Origin: Balneola sp.
GTDB lineage: Bacteria; Bacteroidota; Rhodothermia; Balneolales; Balneolaceae
Direction of reading: 5' to 3'
Length of the DNA stretch: 64,000 nucleotides
Assembly (NCBI GenBank): GCA_028284195.1
Contig: JANQSE010000017.1
Span: forward strand, 174,167 to 238,166
The position numbers and the translations under genes were made by a program. Position 1 is the first letter of the stretch; each line of letters begins with the position of its first letter. Positions 9,154 to 17,215 of this stretch are shown here, in pieces. The notes beneath the pieces were generated by a model. The model saw only the letters and a program-made list of their open reading frames with translations, was not told the origin of the DNA and made no database searches.

Positions 9154-9438
9154 CTATATCATCCCTTCAGCTATAGCCAACTCATACAGGCTTTGGTGAA
9201 GCTTGTTTTTGTCCAGCTCACCTCTTTTTTCTAGTTCATCAATCTCAGCTTCATTAAGCATAATCAGGCAACCGGCACTAAGTAGTGCTGCATCAAAATT
9301 TCGAGGATCAGCAAGGCGCAGCTTTTCAAAGTCAATTCCATTTGGGCTGATATTCTTATTAACCAGCACATAAAAAACGTCTTCTTTTGCCTCACCAAAG
9401 CTTAGTTCTTCAAGCCCTGTTTTATTGAATGGAATCAT
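9154..9438 (-). CDS. Small acidic hypothetical protein (94 aa)
   Basis: 94 residues, rich in Glu/Leu, no signal or membrane segment, no family I recognise. It begins inside the 3' end of the helix-turn-helix gene (17-bp overlap), so the two are translated from one mRNA and probably act together. The C-terminal half (LNEAEIDELEKRGELDKNKL) is predicted helical. A regulator plus small-protein pair recalls toxin-antitoxin or regulator-cofactor modules, but neither toxin nor antitoxin motifs are visible. Confidence 0.65.
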   Translation of the reverse strand: MIPFNKTGLEELSFGEAKEDVFYVLVNKNISPNGIDFEKLRLADPRNFDAALLSAGCLIMLNEAEIDELEKRGELDKNKLHQSLYELAIAEGMI

Positions 9439-9838
9439 GTGTGTCTAAAAAGTCTCGTGCTTTAATTATTTCTATAACTTCCTGCGTATCGGCATCAATT
9501 TTTTGAATCTGGAAGAGACTAATTATTGCCTGCTCATTTAAAGTATGGATTACTTCTTGTACTGTTTCGCAATATTCAGTTTCACTCACAAGATCATTAA
9601 TACCCTGAACAATGTAGGTATATTTTCTTCCTTTTTGTGAAGAAGACTGATGCATCAATTCAGCTTCTTCGAAATACTCGCGAATTGCGTTTTCAGTAAC
9701 AAACCAGCTCACGCCTAATTTCCTGCCTTTTAATCTTCCTTCACGAAGGTACGCTCGAAGTGTCATTTTTGAAATGCCAAGCATTTCGTGAAGATCATCT
9801 ATTGAATAAAGAGTAAGCGAACCAATTTTACGAGGCAT
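9422..9838 (-). CDS. Helix-turn-helix DNA-binding protein (MerR/excisionase-type)
   Basis: 138 residues. The N-terminal 60 residues form a winged HTH of the excisionase/MerR type (SIDDLHEMLGISKMTLRAYLREGRLKGRKLG, then W and FVTENAIREYF). The C-terminal half has no recognised ligand or catalytic domain and ends in a helical acidic stretch. It is the first gene of a two-gene unit with the overlapping 94-aa gene. A 13-bp palindrome lies about 60 bp upstream of the ATG and could be an autoregulatory site. Confidence 0.75.
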   Translation of the reverse strand: MPRKIGSLTLYSIDDLHEMLGISKMTLRAYLREGRLKGRKLGVSWFVTENAIREYFEEAELMHQSSSQKGRKYTYIVQGINDLVSETEYCETVQEVIHTLNEQAIISLFQIQKIDADTQEVIEIIKARDFLDTHDSIQ

Positions 9839-9895
9839 TTTAAAAAAATAATTCTGTTTTTATCATCTATTGAACAACTATTATAAAACATATAC

Positions 9896-9908
9896 TAGAT
9901 ATTATCTA
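9896..9908. promoter_or_regulatory. Palindrome upstream of HTH gene (possible operator)
   Basis: TAGATA-T-TATCTA is a perfect inverted repeat 58-70 bp upstream of the HTH gene start. Read as TAGA-N5-TCTA it also shares its core with the 19-bp palindromes of the heme locus, but the outer positions differ. Confidence 0.3.
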
Positions 9909-9934
9909 ACATTACTCGCACATTTATAAAAAGA

Positions 9935-9967
9935 TTTGGTTAACCCCTTACTCACGCCGTATATTGG
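9935..9967 (+). promoter_or_regulatory. Putative promoter in front of orphan terminator / phosphoesterase gene
   Basis: TTTG at 9935-9938, a 21-nt spacer and TATATTGG at 9960-9967, one mismatch from TAnnTTTG. It points toward the hairpin at 9991-10017 and the large gene beyond. Confidence 0.4.
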
Positions 9968-9990
9968 TGGCAGTTGATTCAAAAAAGCAG

Positions 9991-10017
9991 CCCGGCCATT
10001 TAAGGCAGGGTTTTTTT
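9991..10017 (+). terminator. Hairpin with T-run in leader (terminator or attenuator)
   Basis: CCCGGCC (9991-9997) pairs with GGCAGGG (10004-10010) with one mismatch, followed by seven T. On the minus strand a six-T tract follows as well. There is no gene between this hairpin and the HTH gene on the plus strand, so it either ends a very short RNA or sits in the leader of the downstream lipoprotein gene. Confidence 0.6.
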
Positions 10018-10076
10018 ATGTCTATGATTCAAGAGTTTTTATGTGGAATCAGCCTGTACTTATTTTATCTTCCGGC

Positions 10077-13000
10077 ATGAAAAGAATATTTCAAGTTTTT
10101 CTGTTTTCCATTCTTATCATTTCTTGTTCAAGCTCAAAAGTATACTATTCCTCTGAAGCCAAAAATTGGAATGATAAAAAAGCCGATACCGAAAAAGAGC
10201 TTATCTACGAAATATATTTAATCGGCGATGCCGGTTCCCCTTCGTTAGACGTTCAGCATCCAAATCTGAAGCTTCTTCAGAATAAGCTCAATCAAAGTTC
10301 TGAGAATAGTGCAGTAGTTTTTCTGGGAGATAACATTTATAACTATGGGTTACCAAATGCGGCACATCCTGATCGTAAATTTTATGAACGCAGGATTATT
10401 GAGCAGATGAAAACCGTAGAGAATTTTCAGGGGCAGGTATTTTTTATTCCGGGAAATCATGATTGGGAAAATGGAGGCGAAAACGGACTTAAAACACTAA
10501 AGAGACAAGAAGAATTTATAGAGAATTATCTTGATCGGGGAAATGTGTTTCTACCCGATGATGGATTTCCCGGCCCGGTTGATGTTAAATTAATGGACGA
10601 TGATGATCACCCTTTGTTAAAAGATGATATCAGGCTAATCATACTCGATACTCAATGGTGGCTTCATAAGCATGACAAATCATATGGCGATACAGGAGAA
10701 TATCATCTTTTTGATGGTGGCGATTTTCTAAATGAGTTCGAAGATGTTTTAACAAAACGACAGAAAGATTTTTTGGTAGTAGCCGCTCATCATCCATTAA
10801 TTACAAACGGCCCGCATGGTGGTTACCTTCCTCCATCCACTCATCTAAAGCCTCCTGTTTTTGGCTCTCTCTATGCATTATACCGAAGGGTTTTTGGTTT
10901 CGAGCAAGACGTGAACCATTTCAAGTATCGTAATATGGCATCCAAATTTCGGGAATTAATGAAGCAAAACGATCATTTGATATACGCTTCGGGGCACTCT
11001 CATAGTTTGCAATATTTCAGAGAATCAGGCAAACGATTAACCCAGCATTTTGTAGTTACCGGAGCCGGAACCAAGAAATCCTACGTAGCAAGTGGAAGAG
11101 GAGCAGAATTCAGCTATGCAGGAGAAGGGTTTACAAAACTAAAATATATCGGAGACGGTTCGGTTTGGTTAGAAGCCTGGGCGTACGATGGCTCGCCAGC
11201 AGGTAAGTTATTATACAAAACACAGATGAAACCGCCTTACGGAGATCCATTGCACGAACCTAAAGAGCTGCCAGATTTTGACCATACTGATAGCACGAGA
11301 GTATTGGCAGCAAATCCTGATTATGACAACAAAGGATTTATTTTTGAAGCACTAATCGGATCGCACAACCGGAGGTACTGGTCTGTTGAATCGGAGTTCC
11401 CTGTGTTTAATGTTGCGGAAGTAAAAGGTGGGCTAATTCCTGTTCGTATGGGTGGGAAAGGTCAATCTAACACGCTGCATCTCGAAGACAAAAAAGGAAA
11501 CGAGTACGTACTTCGATCGGTAGATAAACAGGCAGGAAAAATTTGGGGTGAAAACCTGAAGAAAACAATTGCACTAGATGTGGCTCAGGATCAGTTCTCT
11601 ATCATTAATCCTTATGCGGCACTCGTTATCCCGTCTCTTGCCGATGCAGTTGAAGTTTATCACACCAATCCCAAAATTTATTATGTGCCAAAAGACCCTA
11701 AACTTGGATTATATGCTGAGCAGATTGGCGGACAGTTAGCACTGTTTGAGGAAAAGCCTGATAACGACATGAGGCATGTATCAAGTGTCGGAAATTCCAA
11801 AGAAGTTGTGGCTTATCGTGATATGATCCGTGAAATAGACGGAGACATTGATCATCGGGTAGATCAGGAAATGTTTGCAAAAGCACGGTTACTGGATATG
11901 CTGATTGGTGATTGGGACAGGCACAGCGATCAATGGAGGTGGGCAACATTTGAACCGGAAGATAAAAAAGGAAAAATATATCGCCCGATTCCCCGCGACA
12001 GAGATGTAGCATTTATGGCAATGAATGGGTTGATACCAAACCTGTTAAAATTTGGCCCCTTTTTTCAGTATCAAAACTTTGAGAATAGCTATGGCAACCT
12101 TAAGGGATTAAACTTCAATTCTTTGGAGCAAACCAGGCGTTTCACAAATCAGGTTACAAAAAGTGAGTGGTTACAAATCGCTTCAACAATGAAAGAGCAG
12201 TTGTCAGATCAGGTAATTGAAGAAGCAGTATTAAAGTACCCACCTGAAGTTTTTGAGAAATACGGTGCCGAAACTATAAAGCATCTTAAGATCCGTAGAG
12301 ATAACCTGCTTCAGGTTACCGAAAAATACTATAACCTGCTCTCAAAGGTAGTCTCTGTTCCTGCTAGTAATAAAAGAGAACGTTTTGTAGTAGATATTTT
12401 GAATAAAGAACAAACCAGAGTTCGAGTCTATAAACTATCAGGCAAGGGAGAGCTTAGAGAAAAGTATTTCGACCGGGTTTTTGAAAATAATCAAACAAAA
12501 GAACTCCGTTTGTTCGGGCTCGGTGATGATGATGAATTTATAATACAAGGCGAGGCAAATAACAAGATTAAACTTTTGCTTACAGGCGGTGCCGGAAGCG
12601 ATATTTATAATACTTCTGAATTGGGGCGTAAGGCTTCTCATAATCTGAGAATTTTCGATACAGAAAAGGAAAACGATTACATAACCACGAAAAAAGTTCG
12701 TAAGCACTTAACAAGCGATCCAACTAAAAACACATATAATTACGAAACAGATTATACGTGGAACAGAGTATTTCTTGGGTATTATTTTGAATACAACAGT
12801 TTTGACGGGCTTTTTCTGGGAGGTGGCCCTAAAATAGTTCGGCATGGTTTTCGAAAATTTCCTGCTGTAAATCATTACTTGAGGTTTAACTATGCACCAA
12901 AAACAGGAGCTTCAAACTTAAAATATAACGGCACCTATTTTGAACGGGTAGGTTTGTGGGATTTGAACCTGGAGTCTCAACTGCTTTTTCCAAAAAGTTT

Positions 13001-13802
13001 TAGAAATTTCTTTGGATTAGGTAATGAAACCAATCTTCAGGAAAGAGGAAATAAATTTTACAAAGCCCGGCTTACCCGATACCAATTTGCCGGAAGTTTG
13101 AGTCAGTCAATAAACCAGGTATTATCTGCTGAAATAGGAAACAAAATAAGCATTACAACTATTGATGATAACCCGGATGAAAGTAATATTTTAAATGAAT
13201 TAGGAACCGGGATCAGTATTACCACAAATGAAGATCAATGGTTTAACACAATATTTACGAACCTGTCCGTGGCCGATGTAGATAACATGGTAAACCCCAA
13301 ACAAGGATATAGGTTTTCATTGTATTCAGATTTAAACATCGGCATCCGAAATACATCTCACACTTTTTCCAGATTAGAATCCAGTTTTCGAATGTATTAT
13401 CCGCTTCGGTTTAGTCCACAAATCGTAGTGGCTAATCGGGTGGGTGGTTCACATAACTTTGGCCCGTTCCCTTTTTATGAATCCAACACAATTGGCGGCA
13501 CGCAAAATCTGCGGGGACATAATGGCCGGCGATTTTCAGGCAGAAGTACTTTTTATAACAACACCGAACTACGTTTAGAACTGTTCGACTTTTACAGATA
13601 CCTGCTGGGAGGTAAAATCGGACTTTCCGCATTTTTCGATACCGGCCGCGTGTGGACCGATGGCGAAAGCTCTTCAACCTGGCATAAGGGGTATGGCGGA
13701 GGGTTGTGGTTCAACGTTTTTGATATGATTCTTATCAATTCAACAGTCGGTGCATCTGAAGAAGGAACACTTATAGAAATAAAAGCGGGATTTTTCTTTT
13801 AA
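10077..13802 (+). CDS. Outer-membrane lipoprotein: metallophosphoesterase + kinase-like domain + Omp85-type barrel
   Basis: 1241 residues from the ATG at 10077; an in-frame ATG at 10041 exists, but the inner one gives a clean lipoprotein signal (MKRIFQVFLFSILIISC). About 40-350 is a calcineurin-like phosphoesterase with GDAG, GDNIY, GNHDW, HHP and GHSHS. About 440-700 looks like a protein-kinase-like fold: glycine loop GGKGQSN from residue 459, VLRSVDK (477-484), catalytic-loop-like D612-W-D614-R-H616, and metal-site-like D641-R-D643. About 850-1241 is an outer-membrane barrel ending in a BamA/TamA-like repeat (GGTQNLRGHNGRRFSG). Annotations for such proteins normally name only the phosphoesterase or the barrel. 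Substrates are unknown. Confidence 0.8.
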   Translation: MKRIFQVFLFSILIISCSSSKVYYSSEAKNWNDKKADTEKELIYEIYLIGDAGSPSLDVQHPNLKLLQNKLNQSSENSAVVFLGDNIYNYGLPNAAHPDRKFYERRIIEQMKTVENFQGQVFFIPGNHDWENGGENGLKTLKRQEEFIENYLDRGNVFLPDDGFPGPVDVKLMDDDDHPLLKDDIRLIILDTQWWLHKHDKSYGDTGEYHLFDGGDFLNEFEDVLTKRQKDFLVVAAHHPLITNGPHGGYLPPSTHLKPPVFGSLYALYRRVFGFEQDVNHFKYRNMASKFRELMKQNDHLIYASGHSHSLQYFRESGKRLTQHFVVTGAGTKKSYVASGRGAEFSYAGEGFTKLKYIGDGSVWLEAWAYDGSPAGKLLYKTQMKPPYGDPLHEPKELPDFDHTDSTRVLAANPDYDNKGFIFEALIGSHNRRYWSVESEFPVFNVAEVKGGLIPVRMGGKGQSNTLHLEDKKGNEYVLRSVDKQAGKIWGENLKKTIALDVAQDQFSIINPYAALVIPSLADAVEVYHTNPKIYYVPKDPKLGLYAEQIGGQLALFEEKPDNDMRHVSSVGNSKEVVAYRDMIREIDGDIDHRVDQEMFAKARLLDMLIGDWDRHSDQWRWATFEPEDKKGKIYRPIPRDRDVAFMAMNGLIPNLLKFGPFFQYQNFENSYGNLKGLNFNSLEQTRRFTNQVTKSEWLQIASTMKEQLSDQVIEEAVLKYPPEVFEKYGAETIKHLKIRRDNLLQVTEKYYNLLSKVVSVPASNKRERFVVDILNKEQTRVRVYKLSGKGELREKYFDRVFENNQTKELRLFGLGDDDEFIIQGEANNKIKLLLTGGAGSDIYNTSELGRKASHNLRIFDTEKENDYITTKKVRKHLTSDPTKNTYNYETDYTWNRVFLGYYFEYNSFDGLFLGGGPKIVRHGFRKFPAVNHYLRFNYAPKTGASNLKYNGTYFERVGLWDLNLESQLLFPKSFRNFFGLGNETNLQERGNKFYKARLTRYQFAGSLSQSINQVLSAEIGNKISITTIDDNPDESNILNELGTGISITTNEDQWFNTIFTNLSVADVDNMVNPKQGYRFSLYSDLNIGIRNTSHTFSRLESSFRMYYPLRFSPQIVVANRVGGSHNFGPFPFYESNTIGGTQNLRGHNGRRFSGRSTFYNNTELRLELFDFYRYLLGGKIGLSAFFDTGRVWTDGESSSTWHKGYGGGLWFNVFDMILINSTVGASEEGTLIEIKAGFFF

Positions 13803-13878
13803 AAGCCATATAGTATGGCCCGATTATTGATATATTAAGCCCGTCAAGTGTATCAACAACAATAAGCTCGGGTCAGCC

Positions 13879-15819
13879 ATGTCAAAACAGCAAAACCATC
13901 GATCTCTTGCTGCCATTATGTTCGCAGATATGGTAGGCTATACAAAGTTGATGCAACAAGATGAAGCACAAGCTAAACTACTTCGCGACCGGCAAAGAGA
14001 TATTGTTGATAAGTGTATAGCATTTCATAATGGCCGGGTAATGCAATATTATGGTGATGGCACATTAAGCATGTTTGCCAGTGCTATAAAGGCTGTAGAG
14101 GCAGCCAGAGAGATTCAGGAAAAATTACAAGAAGATCCGAAAGTGCCTTTAAGGATAGGAATACATATCGGCGATGTAGTTTATGATGATGAAGGCGTTT
14201 TTGGTGATGCGGTTAATATAGCAGCCCGGGTACAATCATTGTCGGTTGCGGGTGGGGTAATGATTTCAGGAAAAGTTTTTGAAGAAATAAAGAATCATCC
14301 GGGAATTATTGTTAAGGCTTTTGGGGAGCATGAGCTTAAAAATGTATTCAATCTGGTAAGTATATTTGCATTGGCAAATGATGGATTGGAAGTTCCGGAT
14401 CATAATTATATCAAAAAGATAACGGGTACTCATCAAAACAGTGTGGCGGTATTGCCGTTCGCCAGCTTTAGTTCTGATCTTGAAAATGAGTATTTCAGTG
14501 ATGGGATTACCGAAGAAATTATTAATGCGCTGGTAAAGCTTGACGGGTTACAAGTGCCATCCAGAACCTCCGTTTTTGCCTACAAGAATACGAACAAAGA
14601 TATCCGGGAAATTGGTAAAGAGTTGAATGTATCCACTATACTGGAAGGTAGTGTCCGCAAGTTTGGGGATAAAATTCGAGTTACCGCTCAGCTTATAAAT
14701 ACAGATGATGGTTTTCATGTATGGTCAGAGAATTTTAATGGAGAAATGAAAGATATTTTCAAAGTTCAGGACGAAATAGCTTTGAAAATAGCAGAGAAAC
14801 TGGAAGGAAATTTTGAATTTGATGCCGGTGAAAAGCTATACGAAGCTTCTACCGAAAGTATAGTAGCCTACAATCATTATCTGCAAGGGTTGTTCTACTG
14901 GAATAAAAGAACCCCTGAGTCAGTTGGCAAAGCAATCATATGCTTCGAAAAAGCACTTAAAAAATGTGGTACATATACAAATGCTTATTCAGCACTTGCT
15001 AACTGCTATAGTTTTCTTGGAACTATTGGGCATTTACAAGGCAACGAGGCTTTCCCTGAAGCAGAAAAACTGGCACTTAAATCTTTGGAGTTAAACAGCC
15101 AAAGAGGTGAATCATATATCTCGCTTGGATATGTGGACTTGTTCTACAATTGGAATTTCAATCGTGCAGAGGCAAACTTTCGAAAAGCAATTACCCTTGA
15201 GCCAAATAACGAAGAAGCCCGAATTGGTTTGGCACTGTATTATCGGATAATAGGCAATCTGGATAAGATGTTTCACCATACCAAAATTGCAAAGAAAATA
15301 GCTCCGGTTTCGCTTCCGGTTTTGTTGCACCATGGATATTCTCATTGGTTGCTTAAAAGGCCGGAAAAGGCTCTGAGCTTTTTTAATAAAATTCTGGAAT
15401 TGGACCCACTGTTCAGGTCGGCTATGGAGGGCAAGGCAATGGTTTACATTTCTAATAAAGATTATGAAAACGGACTGAAATACATCAAACAGTATATAAA
15501 TTTAGTTGGCCCGAAATTTAAAGGCGCAACACAATTGGGGTATCTTGCTGCGGCCCAGGGAGACCGCAAAACAGCATTGGAAAAAATTGAACTTATCAAG
15601 CAGCGAGAAAGAAAAAATCCTGAATTGAATTTAAGCCTGGACTATGCAGTTATCTACGCTGCTCTTCAAGAAAAAGAAAAAGTTTTTATGTATTTGAATA
15701 AAGCAGTAGATGAGAAAATGGGAGCTGTTCTTTTAATCAAGACTCTATATCCGTTTCGAGGTTTACACTCCGATCCAAGATATACTCAGATTCTGCAACG
15801 AATTGGTTTTATTGAATAA
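13879..15819 (+). CDS. Class III nucleotidyl cyclase with TolB-like and TPR domains
   Basis: 646 residues. About 8-160 is the cyclase homology domain. Metal-binding Asp17 (FADMVGYT) and Asp60 (YYGDG), and transition-state Asn113 and Arg117 (VNIAARV), are all present, so activity is likely. The two positions that usually select purine in adenylyl cyclases (Lys and Asp) appear to be Gln56 and Gly106. About 185-310 is a TolB-like N-terminal fold (SVAVLPFASFS, then LEGSVRKFGDKIRVTAQLI). The rest is TPR repeats. No transmembrane segment is seen. The next gene is a PycTM-type membrane effector 57 bp downstream, which suggests cyclic-nucleotide signalling within one operon. Confidence 0.88.
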   Translation: MSKQQNHRSLAAIMFADMVGYTKLMQQDEAQAKLLRDRQRDIVDKCIAFHNGRVMQYYGDGTLSMFASAIKAVEAAREIQEKLQEDPKVPLRIGIHIGDVVYDDEGVFGDAVNIAARVQSLSVAGGVMISGKVFEEIKNHPGIIVKAFGEHELKNVFNLVSIFALANDGLEVPDHNYIKKITGTHQNSVAVLPFASFSSDLENEYFSDGITEEIINALVKLDGLQVPSRTSVFAYKNTNKDIREIGKELNVSTILEGSVRKFGDKIRVTAQLINTDDGFHVWSENFNGEMKDIFKVQDEIALKIAEKLEGNFEFDAGEKLYEASTESIVAYNHYLQGLFYWNKRTPESVGKAIICFEKALKKCGTYTNAYSALANCYSFLGTIGHLQGNEAFPEAEKLALKSLELNSQRGESYISLGYVDLFYNWNFNRAEANFRKAITLEPNNEEARIGLALYYRIIGNLDKMFHHTKIAKKIAPVSLPVLLHHGYSHWLLKRPEKALSFFNKILELDPLFRSAMEGKAMVYISNKDYENGLKYIKQYINLVGPKFKGATQLGYLAAAQGDRKTALEKIELIKQRERKNPELNLSLDYAVIYAALQEKEKVFMYLNKAVDEKMGAVLLIKTLYPFRGLHSDPRYTQILQRIGFIE

Positions 15820-15876
15820 GAAAATTATAAAGCTAATAATCAAATTATCTATATTCGGCTCAACAAAGAAAAACAT

Positions 15877-16443
15877 ATGCTAAGCGAAAGCGAAAAGAAA
15901 AAAAAATTAGGTTCTCGTAAAAGAGGTATTTCCGACATGTTCCGGACTTCATACAGAACCCATATGGATTTAAGCGGTATTGCGGATAATAAGTCGAATA
16001 TCATGATTAGTATTAATGGTATTATTATTTCCATTGTTATTGCTTCCATCTCTCCAAAAATAGATTCCAACCCATGGCTTCTGTTGCCGACTTCTATTCT
16101 TCTTGTTACCTGTCTTGGTTCGATGATTTATGCTGTTCTTTCTGCCCGCCCCAGAGTAAGCAAAGAAAAAGTAACCCTGGAAGATGTAAGAGCAAACCGG
16201 GCAAACATTCTATTCTTCGGTAACTTTTACACCTTACCCCGCGCCGATTATGTAGAAGGGCTGGAAGAGTTAATGATGGATAGTGAACGACTCTACGATA
16301 ATATGGCGAGAGACCTGCACGGCCTTGGCGTTGTACTGGCTAAGAAATACAGGTTACTTCGCATTGCCTACAATATTTTTATGGTGGGATTGGTACTTTC
16401 GGTAGCAAGTTTCATCTTTGTATTCATCAATATATCCGCCTGA
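15877..16443 (+). CDS. PycTM-family membrane effector (Pycsar-type, formerly DUF5706)
   Basis: 188 residues. It carries the hallmark segment of this family (IADNKSNIMISINGIIISI, about 34-52), leading into two adjacent membrane helices (about 41-60 and 66-88), a soluble middle with conserved RANILFFGNFYTLP, and a third membrane helix near the C-terminus (about 160-186). In known Pycsar systems, a cyclase makes cCMP or cUMP on phage infection and a TM-type effector damages the membrane. Here the gene directly follows a class III cyclase gene. It ends exactly where the convergent small gene ends (TGATCA at 16441-16446 holds both stop codons). Confidence 0.82.
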   Translation: MLSESEKKKKLGSRKRGISDMFRTSYRTHMDLSGIADNKSNIMISINGIIISIVIASISPKIDSNPWLLLPTSILLVTCLGSMIYAVLSARPRVSKEKVTLEDVRANRANILFFGNFYTLPRADYVEGLEELMMDSERLYDNMARDLHGLGVVLAKKYRLLRIAYNIFMVGLVLSVASFIFVFINISA

Positions 16444-16650
16444 TCAATCCGCTTCGGATTCTCCTGAAAAAGCTCGGGTAATTCGTTGATTCATCAACCG
16501 GCGGTAGTTCTCAAATTCATATTGGCTCACCGTAAATTCTGATTTGAATTCACCATTAAAACAGCTTACCAAAAGCTTATTTGGTTTATCTGTTTTGGTG
16601 ATTGTTACCTCAACCCCACCGAGCTTATAAGATTCTATCACTTCATACAT
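16444..16650 (-). CDS. Small hypothetical protein (68 aa)
   Basis: 68 residues, no recognised family, no signal peptide. Its composition is that of a soluble alpha/beta protein (VEVTITKTDKPNKLLVSCF). It converges on the PycTM gene with zero intergenic bases, sharing the TGATCA palindrome for both stops. Whether it belongs functionally to the cyclase/effector pair is unknown. It is transcribed from the gap in front of the thioredoxin-like gene. Confidence 0.6.
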   Translation of the reverse strand: MYEVIESYKLGGVEVTITKTDKPNKLLVSCFNGEFKSEFTVSQYEFENYRRLMNQRITRAFSGESEAD

Positions 16651-16720
16651 TTTTTCAAAATGTGACTTTATTTGATCTTGAAAGGTATTAATTTTAAGTC
16701 ATCCAAAACGGATTCTCTTC

Positions 16721-17188
16721 ATGAAAAAAAGAACCCTTATTTTTATTGGTATTGGAGTTTTTATAGGAATATTTCTGTACTCCTCGTTACGAACTGTAAA
16801 GCCTGTCGAAATTAAAAATGCCCCCAATTGGGTAAGCCTGGAAGCGGCACAAAAAGAAGCAGCCAGTTCTAATAAATTAATTATGGTAGATGTATTTGAA
16901 GTTGGCTGCAAATACTGCCGGGCTATGGAAAGAGAAGTATATCCTGACACAACCGTGCGTGTTGTAATTGACGAAGGTTATATCCCTGTAAAACTTGATG
17001 GAAACTCTGAGGAGCTGGTTCGTTTCAACGGTAGAGAAATACAAGCCCGGGAATTTGCACAAAGCAAAGGAGCATTTGCCTTCCCGACGGTATTGGTCCT
17101 AACTGCTGAAGGTGATGTGGTTAAGAAAAGAACCGGGTTCATGAACATTGATGAACTCCGACAATTTTTATACCGAACAGAGTCATAG
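16721..17188 (+). CDS. Membrane-anchored thioredoxin-like protein
   Basis: 155 residues with an N-terminal anchor (about 4-22) and a periplasmic thioredoxin fold. The redox motif is C63-K-Y-C66 in the context FEVGCKYCRAMEREVY, and the cis-Pro loop is FAFPTVLVL. The CxxC followed by a Met/Glu-rich helix resembles SoxW/DUF255-type thioredoxins that act on periplasmic thiols. It precedes the PQQ sugar dehydrogenase gene by 27 bp, so the two probably share a transcript. The specific partner cannot be told. Confidence 0.82.
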   Translation: MKKRTLIFIGIGVFIGIFLYSSLRTVKPVEIKNAPNWVSLEAAQKEAASSNKLIMVDVFEVGCKYCRAMEREVYPDTTVRVVIDEGYIPVKLDGNSEELVRFNGREIQAREFAQSKGAFAFPTVLVLTAEGDVVKKRTGFMNIDELRQFLYRTES

Positions 17189-17215
17189 AATTTTAACAAC
17201 AAACAGGTACTCACA

